58,170 bases of DNA. It comes from Bacteroidia bacterium (GTDB lineage Bacteria > Bacteroidota > Bacteroidia > J057 > JAIXKT01). The stretch is from contig JAIXKT010000048.1 in NCBI GenBank assembly GCA_026932145.1, positions 1 through 58,170 on the forward strand, in the 5' to 3' direction. Shown here piece after piece: positions 1-8,986 of this stretch; the stretch's first letter is position 1, and every line of letters starts with the position of its first letter. The notes under the pieces are model-generated. The model had not been told where the DNA came from. It ran no database searches and saw nothing but the letters and a program-made list of their open reading frames with translations. The translations under genes were made by a program, and so were the position numbers.

Positions 1-78
1 CAAATATATGAATATAGATACATTTTGGTCTAATTAAAATATCATTATCGTATTAACTCAACGGTTTATTTTTGGGGT

Positions 79-123
79 TCTAATTTTGTCCGGTGTTTTA
101 TTGGGTAACGTAAGCCAAAACGC
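79..123 (+). repeat. Degenerate intergenic repeat, copy A
   Basis: Twelve identical bases (TCTAATTTTGTC) start both this copy and the one at 8823. The next 30 or so bases stay mostly alignable, including a shared TTGGG core and a shared AGCC. Both copies lie in non-coding DNA. The opening bases include TAATTTTG, which fits the -7 promoter consensus, so part of the likeness could be promoter sequence. Similarity was judged by eye only. Confidence 0.4.
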
Positions 124-246
124 TGTGGCGGGGGAGAGAACTGCTGACGTAATATCGCTCAAGGGTTAGTTTGGTTTCAGCTATAAACCGGAATATTGCT
201 ACTTATTGCCAAAAGCTTTATTATACTTTCTGAAGAACAGATAGAA

Positions 247-301
247 TATCAAAAGCGAAACACCTAAAATAGAGCCTATTTTAGGCGTTTCGCTTTTGAT
301 A
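247..301 (-). terminator. Strong hairpin terminator after the DUF3137 gene
   Basis: A 15-bp arm (247-261) pairs with 287-301, then after one A/C mismatch an 8-bp arm (263-270) pairs with 278-285 around a 7-nt loop. The hairpin starts 14 bases past the stop of the minus-strand gene. There is no long U tract, but the stem is long and nearly perfect, so termination or mRNA 3'-end protection is likely. Confidence 0.75.
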
Positions 302-315
302 AGTTTAATTATTTT

Positions 316-1287
316 TTAGGCTTGGTGTGTTAGTGTGCGCGTACGAACGTCTAGCTCTTGCGCAATAACAATAGCATGATAAATATCTTCGTAGTATTCT
401 TTAATCATTGCAAAATCAAGCATAGTTGTGAAAAGACGTGGCTCAAAAAGGTCATTTGAATGATAAATACCCACAGATACTCGGTTTCCAATAAAGGAGA
501 TGTAAATTTTGCATCCTGTTTTTTCCTTGAACTCTAAAATTATCTGTTGAAGATCTTTATTTAAGATATAATTTAGCTCATCTTGGTCATGGGAATAACA
601 GAAAAAAGTATTATCAAAGTCAGTATTTCCGGTCTTCAAGGCCGATGGACGTATCATATCTAATTGCTTGTTCTTTAGTTTTTTATACAAACTATCTGAA
701 GGGTCTGATAAAATAAAAACTTCGCTCGTGATTTGGTGGTCTAATTCGGCAGCAAAAAAGATACCTCTAAATACGTAATGCCACTCTGACTTTGTATCTT
801 CACTTTTTACTTCTGAGGATTTAACTTCTGCCAAAACCTCCGATAATTCTATCTTGATATTCCCCACATTTCCAGAAACGAAGTCATCACCAGAAAAACG
901 ATTTAAAGATTTTGCAAATAATTTACTCTGAATAAAATGATTATATGAAATATGCTTCGTACTGATATAGCTCAAACTTGGATCTACATACTTCACAATT
1001 CTTTGAATAACTTTATTTTTAAAATCGTAATAAAACTCCTTATCAGATTTAAAAAAAGAAATAGTCATCCAAGCTATAGCCGGATAAATGAGTACCGGAA
1101 TAAGAATTAAGCCGGTTGTATAACGCAGCCAAAAAATTGCTCCAATAGTTAAGGCAGTTAATATCGGGGTAACAACGATTACGATATAAATATTCTTAAC
1201 AATTTTCTTCCGCTTGGCCTCAACAGCCTCAAGATCCTGAATAAGCTCTTGATTATAAAATTCCTGTAGATCTTCAATTGACTTCAT
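316..1287 (-). CDS. DUF3137 family membrane protein
   Basis: The protein has 323 residues from the ATG at 1287. A short acidic/basic N-terminal helix is followed by two membrane segments (about residues 33-55 and 58-78) and a long soluble part with the mixed alpha/beta pattern of DUF3137. The family is widespread and has no established function. Upstream in-frame starts at 1314 (GTG) and 1311 (ATG) are less likely, because a TAnnTTTG promoter box at 1314-1321 ends at that GTG and would leave no room for transcription to begin before them. It stands alone, with its own promoter and a strong hairpin terminator. The family call rests on overall pattern, not on a catalytic motif. Confidence 0.65.
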   Translation of the reverse strand: MKSIEDLQEFYNQELIQDLEAVEAKRKKIVKNIYIVIVVTPILTALTIGAIFWLRYTTGLILIPVLIYPAIAWMTISFFKSDKEFYYDFKNKVIQRIVKYVDPSLSYISTKHISYNHFIQSKLFAKSLNRFSGDDFVSGNVGNIKIELSEVLAEVKSSEVKSEDTKSEWHYVFRGIFFAAELDHQITSEVFILSDPSDSLYKKLKNKQLDMIRPSALKTGNTDFDNTFFCYSHDQDELNYILNKDLQQIILEFKEKTGCKIYISFIGNRVSVGIYHSNDLFEPRLFTTMLDFAMIKEYYEDIYHAIVIAQELDVRTRTLTHQA

Positions 1288-1752
1288 AACGGTTACAGTC
1301 ACTAAATACATCACAAAGGTAAGTATTTTTTACGAGAGAAAAACAATACCGGATAGAATAAATTTTATTAACACGCATATTTTTTTATGGACTTTTGAAA
1401 AATAGAGATTACTGCATAGGTTTTTATGGGGAAATTGAGTACTTTTTGCTCTTTTTTGCCAAAAACTAAATGAAATAACCTAATTTTTAAGCGTATTTAA
1501 TATTTAATTATGAGATAGTTTATTTTCTTTCCGTTAATATCATTAGCTTAGATAATCCTTTTGTGGAAAATATGTTTACAATAGATCCCGTTTTAGGGCA
1601 AAAAGTATCATATCCGAAACTATTAATAACCGTTGTAAGGTGAGAAATACTTAAAAAAGCTATTCTATTGGAAATTTAACCTATAAAAATACGGATGGTT
1701 TTAAAAAAGTCGTAATTTCGCTCTCCATTAAAAAATTAAGGCGTAAGCTACT
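1288..1752. other. Divergent intergenic region
   Basis: This 465-base AT-rich stretch separates the divergent DUF3137 and PKD genes. It holds the minus-strand box TACCTTTG (1314-1321) and a plus-strand near-match TAATTTCG (1713-1720) about 32 nt before the PKD start. Positions around 1430-1470 contain a TACTTTTTGC...TTGCCAAAA string that loosely recalls sequence near 200-215 and 8775-8795. A 23-codon frame at 1572-1643 is too short to call. Confidence 0.45.
1314..1321 (-). promoter_or_regulatory. Bacteroidota -7 element (TACCTTTG)
   Basis: This is a perfect match to TAnnTTTG on the minus strand, 26 nt before the ATG at 1287. A TTT lies about 20 nt upstream as a possible -33 element. It decides the start of the DUF3137 gene against the more upstream in-frame codons. 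Confidence 0.55.
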
Positions 1753-4700
1753 ATGTCGCTTTTAAAGAAAAAAACAGGAGTACTATTATTTTTTTTAGTA
1801 CTTTTTTGTATCCCGTCGAGTTGGGCATCACATGGTTTCGCATTTGATATTTATTTTCAATGTATTGGCCCCAATCAAATTCGAGTTATTTTAAAATTTT
1901 ATCGAGATTGCGAGGGGATAGATGCGCCAACTCCGAGTATGTTAAGTTCATACGTTGATGTTACGGCAATGTGTGGAGTACCAACCCCAATAGGGTCATG
2001 GCAATATATGACTGATGATGACGGAAATCCAATTAATGCTATAGACGTAACTCCCTGCCCAACAGCACGTAATAAATGTGATAATCCTCCTGGAAGTTTA
2101 CCCGGAATAGAAGAATCAGTATATTTTCGGGATTATGATGTAACCGGTATTAATTGCCAAATTTCCGCTTATTACGAAGACTGCTGCCGTAATTCTGCTA
2201 TTCAAAACATAAGCAGTCCTGGTGGAGCAGATTTTGGTGTGTTGGCAAGTTATGACCTATCCCAAACAGGAAATTCTTGTAACAACACATCTCCTTATTT
2301 TTTAGAGAGACCGATTCCCTATTTCTGCAGTGGAGATACATTGACGATAAATCAGTTAGCTGTAGATTTAGATTCAGATTCCTTAGTTTACCGGCTTGGT
2401 AACCCAATGCCAAATACGGTATCATGGGCACCGGGTTATGGGACAAATACCCCCTTAGGTAACGCGCCCAGATACTTCAGCCTAAATAGTGCAACGGGAG
2501 AAGTTACAATATTTAGCCCAACTCCGCTTAGGGGAATATTTGTGGTCTATGTTGATGAATACCGAAACGGCCAACTCATAGGAACTATTATGCGGGATAT
2601 GCAGTACACCATTATTAACTGTGCTGTTCCTTCAGGCTGCCCGCCACAGCGCGTTCCTATTGTTTCCGGAATAGATAGCACCGGAACAGATTCCATTTTT
2701 GTGTGCCTCAATGACTTTGTAGATTTTAAAGTATATGCTGTTGATTTAGATACGATGGGGGCTCCTTGTACCAAAGACAGTGTTTATATGGAATTTACCT
2801 CCCTTAACTTAAACGGAAACTATACCTTTAACACTCCTAATTTTCCGTTACCTTATTCAACTTGGGGTCAGTTTAACTGGACACCCACCGTTCCTTCGCC
2901 GCGCGCCTATGTATTTGCAGTGAAAGGATTAGATACAAAATGTTTCGGAAAAGGTATAACGAACCGAAAGTTTTATGTCATGGTCGGTGGTGGTGTTAAA
3001 ATCCATAGTGAATATACTGTGCTTTGCAATACTGCGACAATGGTGGCGCACTTAGACTCATTCAGCTATCATCCTCCTTATAAATTTAGGTGGTCAGGAC
3101 CGGGCGGCGTAAACAACAACCCCAGAAACCAAGATTCTACGTTTTCACACACCTATTCAAAACCGGGAGATTATCCCATAACTTTAACCGTTATTGACAA
3201 GTATGGTTGCGCTACCTCCTACCAAGACACTGTTCGGATACCGTTAGCAGTTGCCGTTGATGGAGATGCCGGCCCGGATGTAACAGTTTGTGCCGGAAAC
3301 CCGCTACGCTTAGGACAACCTCCTCTCCCGCTACAAACTTATCTCTGGACACCAAGCACCGCCTTGTCCGACACAACAGTTGCTCAACCTAATTTCTTTT
3401 ATCCCAATGATCCCCAATTGCCGGATACCATTCACTACTTGATTACGACCAGCAAAGGTATTTGTACCGTTACAGATTCTGTGATGGTTATTGTAAATCC
3501 TGTTCCGGATATTACCATATCTGCTTCAGACACAATAATCTGCCCTGGTGATACCGTAAAATTAAGTGCATCTTCAACTTCACCGAACGTTACATACATC
3601 TGGAGTACCGGTGATACAGGAAGCGTTATTTATGTTTCTCCGCACATTAACACAACAATTACTGCTTTCGCAGTGGGAAGTATTGGTTGTTTAAGTCCGG
3701 CAGGCTCTAAAACAATCCTAATATCAAATTCACCGACAGGGGCAATTTCAGGAGATACAGCCGTTTGCGGAGACCAGTCAGTAAGTTTAACCGGCTTTGG
3801 TGCCCCCAAATTCATTTGGAGTCATGGGGCGGTTGGCCCCGTTACCAGTATTCTGGTTACTCAGGACACAACAATTTTTGCTATACCACAGACCGGTACT
3901 TGCTTTGGAGATACTATTTATCATCATATTAGGCGATATACTAAGCCTACGGTTTCTATCAATCCGCAGAATGATCAATGTTTTGATGGAAATCAGTATT
4001 CATTTTCGGCGAGTGGCGTTTCGGGTAGCGGAGCTTCCTACCTCTGGCAATTCGGGGATGGTTCTTTCCCTGCAATAGCTACACAGCCAACCGCTCAAGT
4101 ACGTTATCAAACAACAGGCACTAAAATAATTAAGTTAGTAGTTACCCAAAATAGTTGTGTGAGTGATACTGCTTATATAACATTTTCGGTAAATCCTATT
4201 CCCTTTGCAAGTGCAGTTGTTTCCCCATACGGAAACTGTTTAGTAAACAACTCGGTTATATACTATAATTATAGTCGTGCATTACCATCAGCAACCCATA
4301 CTTGGGATTTTGGTTCAGCGGCTACGCCTGCTACTTACGTAGGGCAATTTCCACCGGCGGTAAGCTACAACGCACCCGGAACATATACCACAACATTAAT
4401 AGTTTCACAATTTGGCTGTGCAGATACTTCTATTCAGGTAGTAGAAATCTACCCGCCTGCTCCCCCTCCGATAATGGTTGGCGATACAGTATGTTCTGGA
4501 TACACGACCACATTATATGACGCGAACCCACTACCCAACACTACACAGTTATGGTATAACCAGCCGGTAGGTGGTTCAGCTTTCCATGAAGGCCCCACAT
4601 TAGAATACCGCCCAGATTATTCCCAAACATTTTATGTTGAAAATAGAAATGACACCACCACCTGTTTAAGCGTGCGTGTTCCCGTTTCTGTTTTTGTAAA

Positions 4701-5238
4701 AGACCTTCCGCAATTAGATTTTTATGTAGCTGAAGATACCTTAGAGATGCCGGATGCTATAGCAGAATGTTTATTTACAGGAACACCGAATGCTGCGTTT
4801 TACTTATGGGATTTTGGGGACGGAGGATTATCAACGGCTGCACATCCTCTTCATCAATATGAAAATGTTGGCCGCTATAATATAGCTCTTTCTATTACGG
4901 ATTCAAGTGGCTGCACAAATACCATTATCAAACAAAATGCTGTCCTCGTTCGGGAAACTATTAACCTGTTGATTCCCACAGCATTTTCTCCCAATGGAGA
5001 TGGAGTGAACGATTATTTTTCAGTTTCTTCTCGACTATATCTCCCAGAATTTGAAATCGTTATATTCTCACGAAGTAGCGAAGTTGTCTTTACTTCAAAA
5101 GACTTGGGATTCCAATGGGATGGAACAGATTATAACAAAAAAGAACTCCCCGAAGGTGTTTATACCTATCGAGTACGTGCAGTGAACTATCACGGAAAAG
5201 CAATTGAACGTGTTGGAACTCTTATGCTGATTCGATGA
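1753..5238 (+). CDS. Secreted PKD-domain protein with T9SS type B C-terminal domain
   Basis: This 1161-residue protein begins with a signal peptide (basic KKK, then a hydrophobic run ending near residue 26). It continues with the FDIYFQC...YRDC segment typical of large Bacteroidota surface proteins. PKD/Ig-like modules follow; clear PKD signatures (WxFGDG-like, ending YNxxLxVTD) lie near residues 440-485, 762-805, 848-890 and 1016-1055. The last ~90 residues begin IPTAFSPNGDGVND, the hallmark of the gliding-motility-associated (CHU_C) domain that directs export by the type IX system. Many paired cysteines suggest disulfides. The likely role is an adhesin or surface structure; no catalytic domain is visible. 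It is monocistronic, with a terminator at 5264-5307. Confidence 0.85.
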   Translation: MSLLKKKTGVLLFFLVLFCIPSSWASHGFAFDIYFQCIGPNQIRVILKFYRDCEGIDAPTPSMLSSYVDVTAMCGVPTPIGSWQYMTDDDGNPINAIDVTPCPTARNKCDNPPGSLPGIEESVYFRDYDVTGINCQISAYYEDCCRNSAIQNISSPGGADFGVLASYDLSQTGNSCNNTSPYFLERPIPYFCSGDTLTINQLAVDLDSDSLVYRLGNPMPNTVSWAPGYGTNTPLGNAPRYFSLNSATGEVTIFSPTPLRGIFVVYVDEYRNGQLIGTIMRDMQYTIINCAVPSGCPPQRVPIVSGIDSTGTDSIFVCLNDFVDFKVYAVDLDTMGAPCTKDSVYMEFTSLNLNGNYTFNTPNFPLPYSTWGQFNWTPTVPSPRAYVFAVKGLDTKCFGKGITNRKFYVMVGGGVKIHSEYTVLCNTATMVAHLDSFSYHPPYKFRWSGPGGVNNNPRNQDSTFSHTYSKPGDYPITLTVIDKYGCATSYQDTVRIPLAVAVDGDAGPDVTVCAGNPLRLGQPPLPLQTYLWTPSTALSDTTVAQPNFFYPNDPQLPDTIHYLITTSKGICTVTDSVMVIVNPVPDITISASDTIICPGDTVKLSASSTSPNVTYIWSTGDTGSVIYVSPHINTTITAFAVGSIGCLSPAGSKTILISNSPTGAISGDTAVCGDQSVSLTGFGAPKFIWSHGAVGPVTSILVTQDTTIFAIPQTGTCFGDTIYHHIRRYTKPTVSINPQNDQCFDGNQYSFSASGVSGSGASYLWQFGDGSFPAIATQPTAQVRYQTTGTKIIKLVVTQNSCVSDTAYITFSVNPIPFASAVVSPYGNCLVNNSVIYYNYSRALPSATHTWDFGSAATPATYVGQFPPAVSYNAPGTYTTTLIVSQFGCADTSIQVVEIYPPAPPPIMVGDTVCSGYTTTLYDANPLPNTTQLWYNQPVGGSAFHEGPTLEYRPDYSQTFYVENRNDTTTCLSVRVPVSVFVKDLPQLDFYVAEDTLEMPDAIAECLFTGTPNAAFYLWDFGDGGLSTAAHPLHQYENVGRYNIALSITDSSGCTNTIIKQNAVLVRETINLLIPTAFSPNGDGVNDYFSVSSRLYLPEFEIVIFSRSSEVVFTSKDLGFQWDGTDYNKKELPEGVYTYRVRAVNYHGKAIERVGTLMLIR

Positions 5239-5263
5239 TATAAAAACCAATAGCAAATCAATG

Positions 5264-5307
5264 AATCCCGATAAGTATATTTTTTACTGTCGGGATTTAT
5301 TGTTTTT
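5264..5307 (+). terminator. Rho-independent-like terminator after the PKD gene
   Basis: The 8-bp arms AATCCCGA (5264-5271) and TCGGGATT (5290-5297) are separated by 18 bases and followed by a T-rich stretch (TATTGTTTTT). The hairpin starts 25 bases after the stop codon. Confidence 0.65.
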
Positions 5308-5447
5308 AAAACAGTAAGTTTGCCCGAACTTTCAAGATAGTGGTCTAAAAAACAGAGCAATACCCATCCATCCGAACTTGAGGCAGGAGAAGTTTGTTTA
5401 CCTAAAAGAAAAAATACTTTTTACTATGTATTGAAATAATCAATCAT

Positions 5448-5455
5448 TAATTTTG
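5448..5455 (+). promoter_or_regulatory. -7 element TAATTTTG for the pepA operon
   Basis: This is a perfect TAnnTTTG match, 17 nt before the pepA ATG. I see no well-spaced -33 TTG. It would drive pepA-pdxA-nuoB. Confidence 0.5.
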
Positions 5456-5472
5456 CCCAAACACATATTAGA

Positions 5473-6966
5473 ATGGAAGTAAAATTCACCAACAAAATAA
5501 AAAAAGACCCCAAAATTTTATTAGGTCTGCTGATTACGGATGAAAGTGCCCCGCTCTTTAAAGAAATACTCCCAAAACCTTTTTATAAAGCTATAGATTG
5601 GGATTCAGAACTTTTAAAAAAAGAGGATACTTTGCAGCATATCACTGATTCTGAAAAAATACTTGGCATTGGGCTTGGAAAACTTGAAACACTTACATAC
5701 GAAAAACTTCGAAAATCATTACACACACTTTTTACCCGTGCAAATGCTTTAAAGTGCAGCCAAGTAACGGTTTTTTTCCCGGGCGCAGCAACGTTTTCTA
5801 CCCCCAATAAATTGGCACGAGTATTAGGAGAAATGCCCTTTTTAAGTAATTATCAATATCTTAAATATTTTTCTAATGCAAATGAAAAAAAGAATACAGT
5901 AGAAAAAGTAAGCTATTTTATGGATGGAAACAAGTCGCTTTCATCAGAAGATGCTACAACTGGATTCTTAGAAGGTATTGCTATTGGCAAAGCTACTTGC
6001 ACAGCACGGGATCTTGTGAATGACCCACCGAACCAACTTACGGCAACTACCTTAGCAACCATAGCTACTCAATTAGGTAAAACAAGCGGATTTTCGGTTG
6101 AGGTATTGGAAAAAACCAAAATAGAAGCCTTAAAAATGGGAGGCCTGCTAAGTGTTAATCGTGGAAGCATTCAGCCACCTACATTTAGTATTTTAGAATG
6201 GAAACCTAAAAATCCCGTAAATACTCAACCCATAATATTGGTTGGTAAAGGGGTAACCTTTGATACCGGCGGATTATCATTAAAACCGACTCCAAATTCA
6301 ATGGATTCGATGAAGTGCGACATGGCCGGTGCAGCTACAGTAATTGCCACCTTATCAGCTTGTGCAGAAATAAAAATCCCACTACATATCATCGGTTTAG
6401 TACCTGCAACCGATAATCGCCCGGGTGAAGATGCCTACACACCCAACGACGTTATCTGTATGTATAACCAAACAACCGTAGAAGTTTTAAATACAGATGC
6501 CGAAGGCCGCCTGATATTAGCCGATGCCTTAGCCTACGCCAAACAATATAACCCAAAACTTGTTATTGATTTAGCCACCCTTACCGGCGCCGCAGTAGTT
6601 GCCGTTGGAGTACAAGGAATTGCAATGATGACCAACGCTTCCAAAAACATAAAAGAAGCTCTCCTAAAAGCAGGTGAAGAATCTTACGAAAGGTTAGTAG
6701 AGCTACCACTTTGGGATGAATACAAAGAACTTATCAAAAGCGATATAGCTGATATTAAGAATATTGGTGGCCCATACGCTGGAGCCATTACTGCCGGAAA
6801 GTTTTTAGAACATTTTACAAGCTATCCTTGGGTGCATTTAGACATTGCCGGGCCAGCCTACTTAAATGCTCAGGATAACTACCGCCCTAAAAATGGCACC
6901 GGAACTGGCGTTCGCTTACTAATGCAATTTTTATTAGACCATGCAACAGAACCCAGAAACAACTAA
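5473..6966 (+). CDS. pepA: Leucyl aminopeptidase (M17 family)
   Basis: The 497-residue length is normal for cytosolic M17 aminopeptidases, which remove N-terminal residues from peptides using two metal ions. The C-terminal catalytic domain shows the family motifs: VGKGVTFDTGG (K259 and D264), KCDMAGAA (near 281-288) and NTDAEGRL (340-347), which together carry the metal ligands and the catalytic Lys and Arg. The N-terminal third is the variable, less conserved domain. No signal peptide is present. It is the first gene of an overlapping trio; pdxA begins inside its last 26 bases, in another frame. Confidence 0.95.
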   Translation: MEVKFTNKIKKDPKILLGLLITDESAPLFKEILPKPFYKAIDWDSELLKKEDTLQHITDSEKILGIGLGKLETLTYEKLRKSLHTLFTRANALKCSQVTVFFPGAATFSTPNKLARVLGEMPFLSNYQYLKYFSNANEKKNTVEKVSYFMDGNKSLSSEDATTGFLEGIAIGKATCTARDLVNDPPNQLTATTLATIATQLGKTSGFSVEVLEKTKIEALKMGGLLSVNRGSIQPPTFSILEWKPKNPVNTQPIILVGKGVTFDTGGLSLKPTPNSMDSMKCDMAGAATVIATLSACAEIKIPLHIIGLVPATDNRPGEDAYTPNDVICMYNQTTVEVLNTDAEGRLILADALAYAKQYNPKLVIDLATLTGAAVVAVGVQGIAMMTNASKNIKEALLKAGEESYERLVELPLWDEYKELIKSDIADIKNIGGPYAGAITAGKFLEHFTSYPWVHLDIAGPAYLNAQDNYRPKNGTGTGVRLLMQFLLDHATEPRNN

Positions 6967-8023
6967 AATCCCAATATTAGGAATCACATTAGGCGACCCA
7001 AACGGTATTAGCTACGAACTACTGCTACGAACCTTTGAAGACAGTAAAATCTTCCATTTCTTCATCCCCGTTGTATATGGCTCCGGAAAAGCTATTTACT
7101 ACCATAAAAACTTACTAAAACAACAAAAATTCAGTTACCAAAACATCCAAGAAATAGATCAGGCACAGGCCAATCGGGTGAACTTTATTGAGTGTGGACA
7201 AGGCTTTGAACGGGTTGAGATTGGAAAACCATCTAAAACTGCCGGCATTGTAGCTTATAATTCTTTATCTCGGGCAGTAGCTCACGCCCAAACGAACCTC
7301 ATCTCCGCTATCGTTACCTTACCAATCAATAAAGCTGCAATACAAAGCGATGATTTTAACTTTCCTGGGCACACAGAATACCTAACACAAGCATTTCAAA
7401 GCACTGATTCTTTGATGCTTATGGTTTATGAAAATCTACGAATTGCTACCGTAACCGGGCATATTCCGTTAAAACAAGTTTCGGAATCAATTAATATCAA
7501 TACGATTCTTTCCAAAATTCAGATTTTGCATCAGAGCCTTCGGACAGATTTTTGGATTGATAATCCCAAAATAGCCGTTTTAGGCTTAAATCCACATGCC
7601 GGCGACTCCGGCCTGCTGGGTAATGAAGAATTAGAAGTGATTATTCCCGCCATAGAAAAAGCCAATCAAAAAAATTGGCTGGTTTTTGGGCCATACTCTG
7701 CTGACGGTTTCTTTGCCAGTGGCCAGTACCTTAAATTTGATGCTATTTTGGCAATGTATCATGACCAAGGATTAATACCATTCAAAACTATTGCTCAAGG
7801 AAATGGAGTGAACTTTACTGCCGGTATTCCGGTCATCAGAACTTCTCCTGACCACGGAACCGCATTTAACCTCGCTGGAAAAGGAGTCGCTAAAAAAGAC
7901 AGCTTCTTAAATGCTATCTGGCTTGCTATTGACATTCTACGAAAACGAACAGAGTCTAACATATTGTATTCTAATCCATTAAAAACAGTTTTGCCTGTAG
8001 AAGTACTTCAAGAAGATGAATAA
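6941..8023 (+). CDS. pdxA: 4-hydroxythreonine-4-phosphate dehydrogenase
   Basis: PdxA oxidises 4-phosphohydroxy-L-threonine in the DXP-dependent pathway to pyridoxal 5'-phosphate. The 360-residue protein starts with the usual GITLGDPNGI segment. It carries the metal-ligand histidine regions TVTGHIPL, LNPHAGDSG and MYHDQGLIPFK, plus the PINKAA and FPGHTEYL motifs. The start overlaps pepA by 26 bases and the end overlaps nuoB by 8, so translation of the three is probably coupled. The rest of the B6 pathway (pdxJ, serC) is not in this window. Confidence 0.95.
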   Translation: MQQNPETTKIPILGITLGDPNGISYELLLRTFEDSKIFHFFIPVVYGSGKAIYYHKNLLKQQKFSYQNIQEIDQAQANRVNFIECGQGFERVEIGKPSKTAGIVAYNSLSRAVAHAQTNLISAIVTLPINKAAIQSDDFNFPGHTEYLTQAFQSTDSLMLMVYENLRIATVTGHIPLKQVSESININTILSKIQILHQSLRTDFWIDNPKIAVLGLNPHAGDSGLLGNEELEVIIPAIEKANQKNWLVFGPYSADGFFASGQYLKFDAILAMYHDQGLIPFKTIAQGNGVNFTAGIPVIRTSPDHGTAFNLAGKGVAKKDSFLNAIWLAIDILRKRTESNILYSNPLKTVLPVEVLQEDE

Positions 8024-8495
8024 CCCTCAGTTTATTCAACATTTATCTGAAGAGCAAATCTTAGTATCCCGCTTAGTGGAACTATATCAATGGAGCCAAA
8101 CTTCCGCTATCTGGCCTATTGGCTTTGGATTAGCTTGTTGCGGCGTAGAAATGGTCAGCGCCTATTTGAATCATTTTGAGCTTGATAGTAATGATTCTTT
8201 TCCCAAATATCCTCCGAATGAGGCAAATGTGATGATTATTGCAGGCACAATAACATTCAAGACAGTAGAGCGGATAAAAGCCGTTTATGAACAACTACTT
8301 TCTCCGAAATATGTAATTTCGATGGGCTCTTGTGCCAATATTGGCGGCCCTTATTGGGAACACGGCTATCATGTCTTAAAAGGAGTAAATCAAATTATTC
8401 CGGTAGATGTATTTGTTCCCGGATGCCCACCCAGACCGCAAACAATTGTTAGTGGCATTGTTGAGTTATATAAAAAAGTAAAAAACGGACGGTAA
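8016..8495 (+). CDS. nuoB: NADH-quinone oxidoreductase subunit B
   Basis: This 159-residue subunit holds the N2 [4Fe-4S] cluster of respiratory complex I. The four ligands are all visible: the tandem C41-C42 in GLACCGVEM, C106 in GSCANIGG and C137 in PGCPPRP. It is slightly shorter than many NuoB proteins. It sits alone behind pdxA, overlapping it by 8 bases, with no other nuo gene in the window, so complex I genes are either split in this genome or this is an extra copy. The related [NiFe]-hydrogenase small subunits are excluded by the close fit to the NuoB motif set. Confidence 0.9.
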   Translation: MNNPQFIQHLSEEQILVSRLVELYQWSQTSAIWPIGFGLACCGVEMVSAYLNHFELDSNDSFPKYPPNEANVMIIAGTITFKTVERIKAVYEQLLSPKYVISMGSCANIGGPYWEHGYHVLKGVNQIIPVDVFVPGCPPRPQTIVSGIVELYKKVKNGR

Positions 8496-8596
8496 TTTTG
8501 CGTAGAGGCATTTTAGTGCTGCCATTATAAAAAATAGCGTATCTACCCATTGACTATTTTTTTGCAAACCCTTCCTATTAGACATTATAAGTAAAA

Positions 8597-8623
8597 GGTT
8601 TTTCTATGAAAAACCATAGAAAA
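8597..8623. repeat. Overlapping inverted repeats (alternative hairpins)
   Basis: GGTTTTTC (8597-8604) pairs with GAAAAACC (8608-8615). Alternatively TTTTCTATG (8600-8608) pairs with CATAGAAAA (8615-8623). The two hairpins share bases and cannot form together. They lie about 100 bases past the nuoB stop. Confidence 0.45.
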
Positions 8624-8822
8624 TCAAATAGTTAATCTGTAAATAGCTTTTTATTTATAATCTCTAATAGAAACAGAATTGTACCCCATGAAATCTAAAA
8701 TTTCGCTTACAATCCATTCCTGAGTAAAGACTTGACCTAATGTTTTGTGTTTTTAGGATTCTTATTTTTGCAGCTCTTGCCAAAATTACAAAAAATCGGA
8801 TACGGGGGTAATCTTCTCAAAA

Positions 8823-8866
8823 TCTAATTTTGTCTGATATTTTGTTGGGCGACATTAGCCGGAACG
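8823..8866 (+). repeat. Degenerate intergenic repeat, copy B
   Basis: This partner of 79-123 shares TCTAATTTTGTC exactly and most of the following 30 bases, including TTGGG and AGCC. The GC-rich continuation contains a small GCCG-GAA-CGGC hairpin. Confidence 0.4.
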
Positions 8867-8899
8867 GCAAGCGGTTCGAACAGGAGATTAGTCCGGAAG

Positions 8900-8960
8900 G
8901 CTACTTACTTTTTTTAGCAACAAGAAAACTATGATACTATTATGATAGCAACAATATTTT
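8900..8960 (+). repeat. Second intergenic repeat, shared with 36316-36368 (inverted)
   Basis: CTACTTACTTTTT, CAAGAAA and TATGATAGCAACAAT occur in the same order as in the reverse complement of 36316-36368. Differences are one base in the first block, a 3-base indel before the last block, and one C/T change in it. The block is AT-rich, but the ordered match over about 55 bases is more than I would expect by chance. Confidence 0.45.
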
Positions 8961-8986
8961 CTGAACCAAGATCCTGAATTTGGTTA

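Larger units (their letters stand above)
1..315. other. Gene-free left edge of the window
   Basis: I see no gene here. The first eight bases, read on the minus strand, are TATATTTG and could be the -7 box of a gene lying to the left of the window. Positions 79-123 carry a degenerate copy of a repeat also found at 8823-8866. A strong hairpin at 247-301 ends the transcript of the DUF3137 gene. Confidence 0.5.
8496..8986. other. Gene-free region with repeats and hairpins
   Basis: No protein gene is supported. The region holds two overlapping, mutually exclusive inverted repeats (8597-8623), a plus-strand promoter-like TATTTTTG near 8770, copy B of the repeat also seen at 79-123 (8823-8866), and a second repeat (8900-8960) resembling the reverse complement of 36316-36368. 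A T-run at about 8909-8915 follows GC-rich sequence (8858-8900). A small non-coding transcript from about 8780 to 8920 is possible but unproven. Confidence 0.45.

Noticed and set aside
1572-1643. A 23-codon frame with a protein-like beginning before the PKD gene.
   Set aside because: It is too short, has no usable promoter spacing or homology that I can judge, and lies in AT-rich DNA where such frames are common.
8858-8915. Bases around 8891 (GTCCGGAAGG) recall the tip of bacterial SRP RNA.
   Set aside because: The asymmetric loop and the AGCAG that should follow are missing, and the flanks do not form the long SRP stem.
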